DNA from: Verrucomicrobiota bacterium
Lineage (GTDB): Bacteria > Verrucomicrobiota > Verrucomicrobiia > Chthoniobacterales > UBA10450
Reading direction: 5' to 3'
NCBI GenBank assembly: GCA_003218815.1
Contig: QHON01000024.1
Location: 1 to 16,032 of the forward strand
Length of the DNA: 16,032 bases
Both the position numbers and the translations under genes were made by a program. This document shows, in pieces, positions 14,106-16,032 of the stretch (positions are counted from its first letter, which is position 1; every line of letters begins with the position of its first letter). The notes under the pieces were generated by a model. The model ran no database searches, was not told the origin of the DNA, and was given only the letters and a program-made list of their open reading frames with translations.

Positions 14106-15248
14106 TTAAAGATCGACAATTTTTCGCAAATTTTTCGCGGAATCGAAAACTTCTACGGCGCAGTCGCGAGAGTGCTTTGACCAATGCGGCCAGTTGCCGA
14201 GCACTTCCTTCACGGCTTCAGCCGCCTCGCCGATGTCATTGACAAATTCAAACCCACTCTCCTCGGGCAGATATCTGGCCGCGCCAGTATCCTCTGTGAT
14301 GACCGGCCGTCCCAGCGCGAGAAACGCTGCTGCGCGATCACTTAGCCATCCGGTCCGCCATAAAACGTCGACTCCTTTAATGGCGGTGAATTCGCCAACT
14401 GCGCCGCCTATGAACTGGCGGTAAACGCCGGGAGCGCGGGCAACGCAATGTGGGTCGAGAACGTGCCAACCGCGCCGAGCGAGCCGCGTACGCTCTGGAT
14501 CATTCGCTCTGATATTCATTGCCAACTCGAAACGCGCTTCCGGGACCCGTTTTGGCAAATCGAGATACGGTTGAAACGCAAATTTTTTGGAAAGATCGGG
14601 AAATGTGCCGTTAACTTCCACGGCCCCACCCCAATACCATTGACCAATCGTCCGAAACCTAGATATCGCCGGACGCCGCCGGCGACGAAGAAGCTGGGTA
14701 TCGGCCAAAGGATAAAATGTGTTCCACCGAAGCGACGATTTCGGCAGCCGACAATTACGTCCGTGGACATTCAGGCCAATCGTCCAAAATTCATGATGAT
14801 ATGACTGGCCCATCTCCAGCTTAGTCATCCAGTAGAAAATTTCGCCGGGGTCGAGATCGCAGAAAATGCGGCGTTCGAATTGGAGGAGAAATGGCGGGTG
14901 AATCGAGTAACTGAGATTGAGCAGCGCGTTTGGTCCACCTAGTCGATCAAGCAAAGCCCGCTTCGACATTCCGATACATTGCATCGCCTTGAGCTCGTGC
15001 GTGTCGGACGCGGGTTCTTGGTAGATAAGACAATAACGGTTCGCGAGGCCGTGCTCGCGTAGACGGCGTTGAAAATTTTCAATCCGCTGTCGATCTTCCC
15101 ACGCCTTCCCGGTGCCTGGCAAAAGTTCGAGCCAGATCGCGTCCAGTTTTAATCGCCGCAATCCGAGCATCCATTGCAGCGGCACGGAGAAATTTCCGCC
15201 GCCCTCGCGATACTTCGCGGCAAACCCGCAGCCAAGAAAGATCGTCAC
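14106..15248 (-). CDS. Glycosyltransferase-like protein, paralogue of 6995-8167
   Basis: A 380-aa protein related to the plus-strand gene at 6995-8167, most clearly in the C-terminal half: GEFTAIK, TGWLSDRAAAFLALGRPVI, then Glu-Asp-Thr-Gly, and a closing segment with VEVFDSAKNLRKIVDL. The N-terminus (TIFLGCGFAAKYREGGGNFS, followed by QWMLGLRRLKLDAIWLEL) resembles a GT-B acceptor domain. No signal peptide or helix is present, so it should act in the cytoplasm. The start must be GTG at 15248: the frame opens after a TGA ten codons upstream and no ATG occurs before residue 28. A perfect 7-bp inverted repeat (15251-15272) lies just before the start. A diverged copy of the first 18 codons and leader recurs at 15908-15983. 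Family membership is good; substrates are unknown. Confidence 0.8.
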   Translation of the reverse strand: MTIFLGCGFAAKYREGGGNFSVPLQWMLGLRRLKLDAIWLELLPGTGKAWEDRQRIENFQRRLREHGLANRYCLIYQEPASDTHELKAMQCIGMSKRALLDRLGGPNALLNLSYSIHPPFLLQFERRIFCDLDPGEIFYWMTKLEMGQSYHHEFWTIGLNVHGRNCRLPKSSLRWNTFYPLADTQLLRRRRRPAISRFRTIGQWYWGGAVEVNGTFPDLSKKFAFQPYLDLPKRVPEARFELAMNIRANDPERTRLARRGWHVLDPHCVARAPGVYRQFIGGAVGEFTAIKGVDVLWRTGWLSDRAAAFLALGRPVITEDTGAARYLPEESGFEFVNDIGEAAEAVKEVLGNWPHWSKHSRDCAVEVFDSAKNLRKIVDL

Positions 15249-15250
15249 CC

Positions 15251-15272
15251 GAGGAGAATCGCAGCTCTCCTC
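15251..15272 (-). promoter_or_regulatory. Inverted repeat covering the purine-rich leader of the glycosyltransferase-like gene
   Basis: GAGGAGA (15251-15257) and TCTCCTC (15266-15272) are perfect 7-nt complements around an 8-nt loop. On the minus strand the GAGGAGA arm comes first, and the structure ends 2 nt before the GTG start. The only Shine-Dalgarno-like sequence is therefore locked in the stem. The duplicated fragment at 15908-15983 also has a 7-bp inverted repeat here, with different bases. Confidence 0.5.
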
Positions 15273-15429
15273 TTCCGCTCAAGCCTGATAACTGATGGTA
15301 GCAGCGTTTCGCATTTGTATTGAAGCCGAAACCATTTCCGTCGCAGCAAAAGGTTGGAAATAGTCTCTGAAACCGGCCGATGCTTGCCTCAACCAGACGT
15401 AAGTATTTGAAGATTAAATATTTGATGCT

Positions 15430-15458
15430 TTGACATCGGGCGAAACAGGGTCGATTAA
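15430..15458 (+). promoter_or_regulatory. Possible sigma-70-type promoter of the MPRYKV gene
   Basis: A perfect TTGACA (15430-15435) is followed after 17 nt by GATTAA (15453-15458), a weak -10 match. It would give a leader of roughly 85 nt before the ATG at 15551. Spacing is ideal but the -10 is poor. Confidence 0.3.
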
Positions 15459-15550
15459 CAATAATCACCGACGATTACAACGCGATAGGGAGGCTTTTCC
15501 ACTCCACTTTGGTTGCCGATGAGCAACCAAGCAAGTAACCAAAGGAAAAA

Positions 15551-15892
15551 ATGCCGCGATACAAAGTCTGTTTAGCCTTCGCGGAATTAGCAGACGTCGC
15601 ACTGGACGAATTTGCAGTCGCGATCATCACCGGCATGACCGGTAACGCCAGTTATCCAACGCCGCCCGTGACGGTGGCGCAGCTCGGCATGCTCAGGAGC
15701 GCGTTTGAAGACGCCGCCGTCGCCGCGGCTGCACAACGCGGGAGGGCTGCCACCGCGGCCAAAAACTTAGCCCGCGATGCTCTTGTCCTAGCTCTCCGGA
15801 AAAACGCCGCTTACGTCGAGCTCACGTGCAACAACGATCTTCCGACACTTCTCAGCTCGTGGTTCGAAGCTGCATCGCACCTCGAGACGTAA
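15551..15892 (+). CDS. Small MPRYKV-type protein, probably C-terminally truncated
   Basis: A 113-aa protein starting MPRYKVCLAFAELADVALDE, with a good ribosome site (AAAGGA, 4 nt before the ATG). It is Ala-rich and helical (residues 55-80), followed by an ALVLALRKNAAYVELTCNND segment. From memory, proteins with this N-terminus in Verrucomicrobia and related bacteria run to about 200 aa and continue into a fibronectin type III-like domain after a LLSSGF-type segment. Here the reading reaches LLSSWFEAASHLET and stops. Directly after the stop lies a fragment of another gene (15908-15983), so the missing domain was probably removed by a rearrangement. The residual ORF may still be expressed. No signal peptide is visible. 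The function of the family is unknown to me; the truncation is inference. Confidence 0.6.
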   Translation: MPRYKVCLAFAELADVALDEFAVAIITGMTGNASYPTPPVTVAQLGMLRSAFEDAAVAAAAQRGRAATAAKNLARDALVLALRKNAAYVELTCNNDLPTLLSSWFEAASHLET

Positions 15893-15904
15893 GGGTGCGA
15901 AGCA
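15871..15904. repeat. Hairpin across the MPRYKV stop codon
   Basis: TGCATCGCACC (15871-15881) pairs with GGTGCGAAGCA (15894-15904), 10 of 11 positions, with a 12-nt loop that contains the TAA stop. No T run follows. It lies exactly at the junction between the two truncated genes, so it may mark the rearrangement. Confidence 0.4.
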
Positions 15905-15907
15905 CGC

Positions 15908-15983
15908 CGCCGCCTTCGCGATACTTCGCCGCAAACCCGCACCCGAGAAAAATCGTCACGCGAGCAGAATTGCAGTTCTCGTC
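15908..15983 (-). pseudogene. 5' fragment of a glycosyltransferase-like gene (diverged copy of 15197-15272)
   Basis: This 76-nt stretch aligns without gaps to 15197-15272, with 66 identities by eye. On the minus strand it keeps a GTG start and the codons for TIFLGCGFAAKYREGGG, then diverges into unrelated sequence that runs into the 3' end of the MPRYKV gene. The homology also covers the leader beyond the start codon. It is therefore the head of a second family member that lost about 360 codons. The changes inside the coding part are mostly synonymous, which suggests it was a working gene before the break. What lies to the right (15984-16032) is uninformative. Confidence 0.7.
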
Positions 15984-16032
15984 TGCTCAACACTAAAGCG
16001 TCGCAATCTTAGAAGAAGCGGCCGTGCGGCAG

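Larger units (their letters stand above)
15249..15550. other. 302-nt divergent intergenic region: leaders of two genes
   Basis: This gap separates the minus-strand glycosyltransferase-like gene from the plus-strand MPRYKV gene. It holds the 15251-15272 inverted repeat, an AT-rich stretch with TATTTGA twice (around 15395-15425), a possible plus-strand promoter at 15430-15458 and a small hairpin at 15511-15528 (GGTTGC/GCAACC, 6-nt loop). No ORF of note is seen on either strand. Confidence 0.5.

Noticed and set aside
15811..15993. 60-aa minus-strand ORF over the right-hand junction
   Set aside because: It is in a different frame from the recognisable glycosyltransferase fragment and antisense to the MPRYKV gene; no protein features.

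Overview
The window reads as chromosomal DNA of a Gram-negative soil-type bacterium, most likely a verrucomicrobium of the Spartobacteria/Chthoniobacterales kind. This rests on a DUF5069 protein, a lone Pup-ligase-like (PafA/Dop family) gene, a small MPRYKV-type protein, two members of an unusual glycosyltransferase-like family, moderately high GC and weak Shine-Dalgarno sites. Taxonomy is inferred from remembered family distribution, not from a search. No rRNA, tRNA, CRISPR array, transposase or phage gene was seen.

Layout. 1-2019 (+): the 3' end of one MacB/FtsX-type ABC permease and a complete second one, separated by a GxxExxY gene (281-727) bracketed by 27-nt inverted repeats. 2051-4492 (-): adenylosuccinate lyase (purB), a small unknown gene with its own terminator-like hairpin, and a DedA membrane protein. 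4594-8167 (+): a tight operon of an MsbA-like ABC exporter, a hexapeptide-repeat acyltransferase and a glycosyltransferase-like protein, with start/stop overlap at the first junction; together they look like a module that makes, decorates and exports a surface glycan or glycolipid. 8349-11470 (+): an HtrA/Deg serine protease followed after 2 nt by a homologue that has lost the catalytic residues but kept its PDZ regions. 11532-12959 (-): the PafA/Dop-family gene, convergent with the HtrA pair. 13239-13667 (+): DUF5069. 13702-15248 (-): pterin-4a-carbinolamine dehydratase and a second glycosyltransferase-like gene. 15551-16032: a small MPRYKV protein that looks C-terminally truncated, abutting a 76-nt duplicated 5' fragment of the glycosyltransferase gene.

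The most interesting points are: (1) the active/dead HtrA pair; (2) an isolated pupylation-type ligase without a visible tag, unfoldase or proteasome; (3) the GxxExxY cassette flanked by inverted repeats between two permease genes; (4) the scar at the right end, where two truncated genes meet. Nothing here proves a wholly new system. The HtrA pair and the orphan ligase are the best leads.
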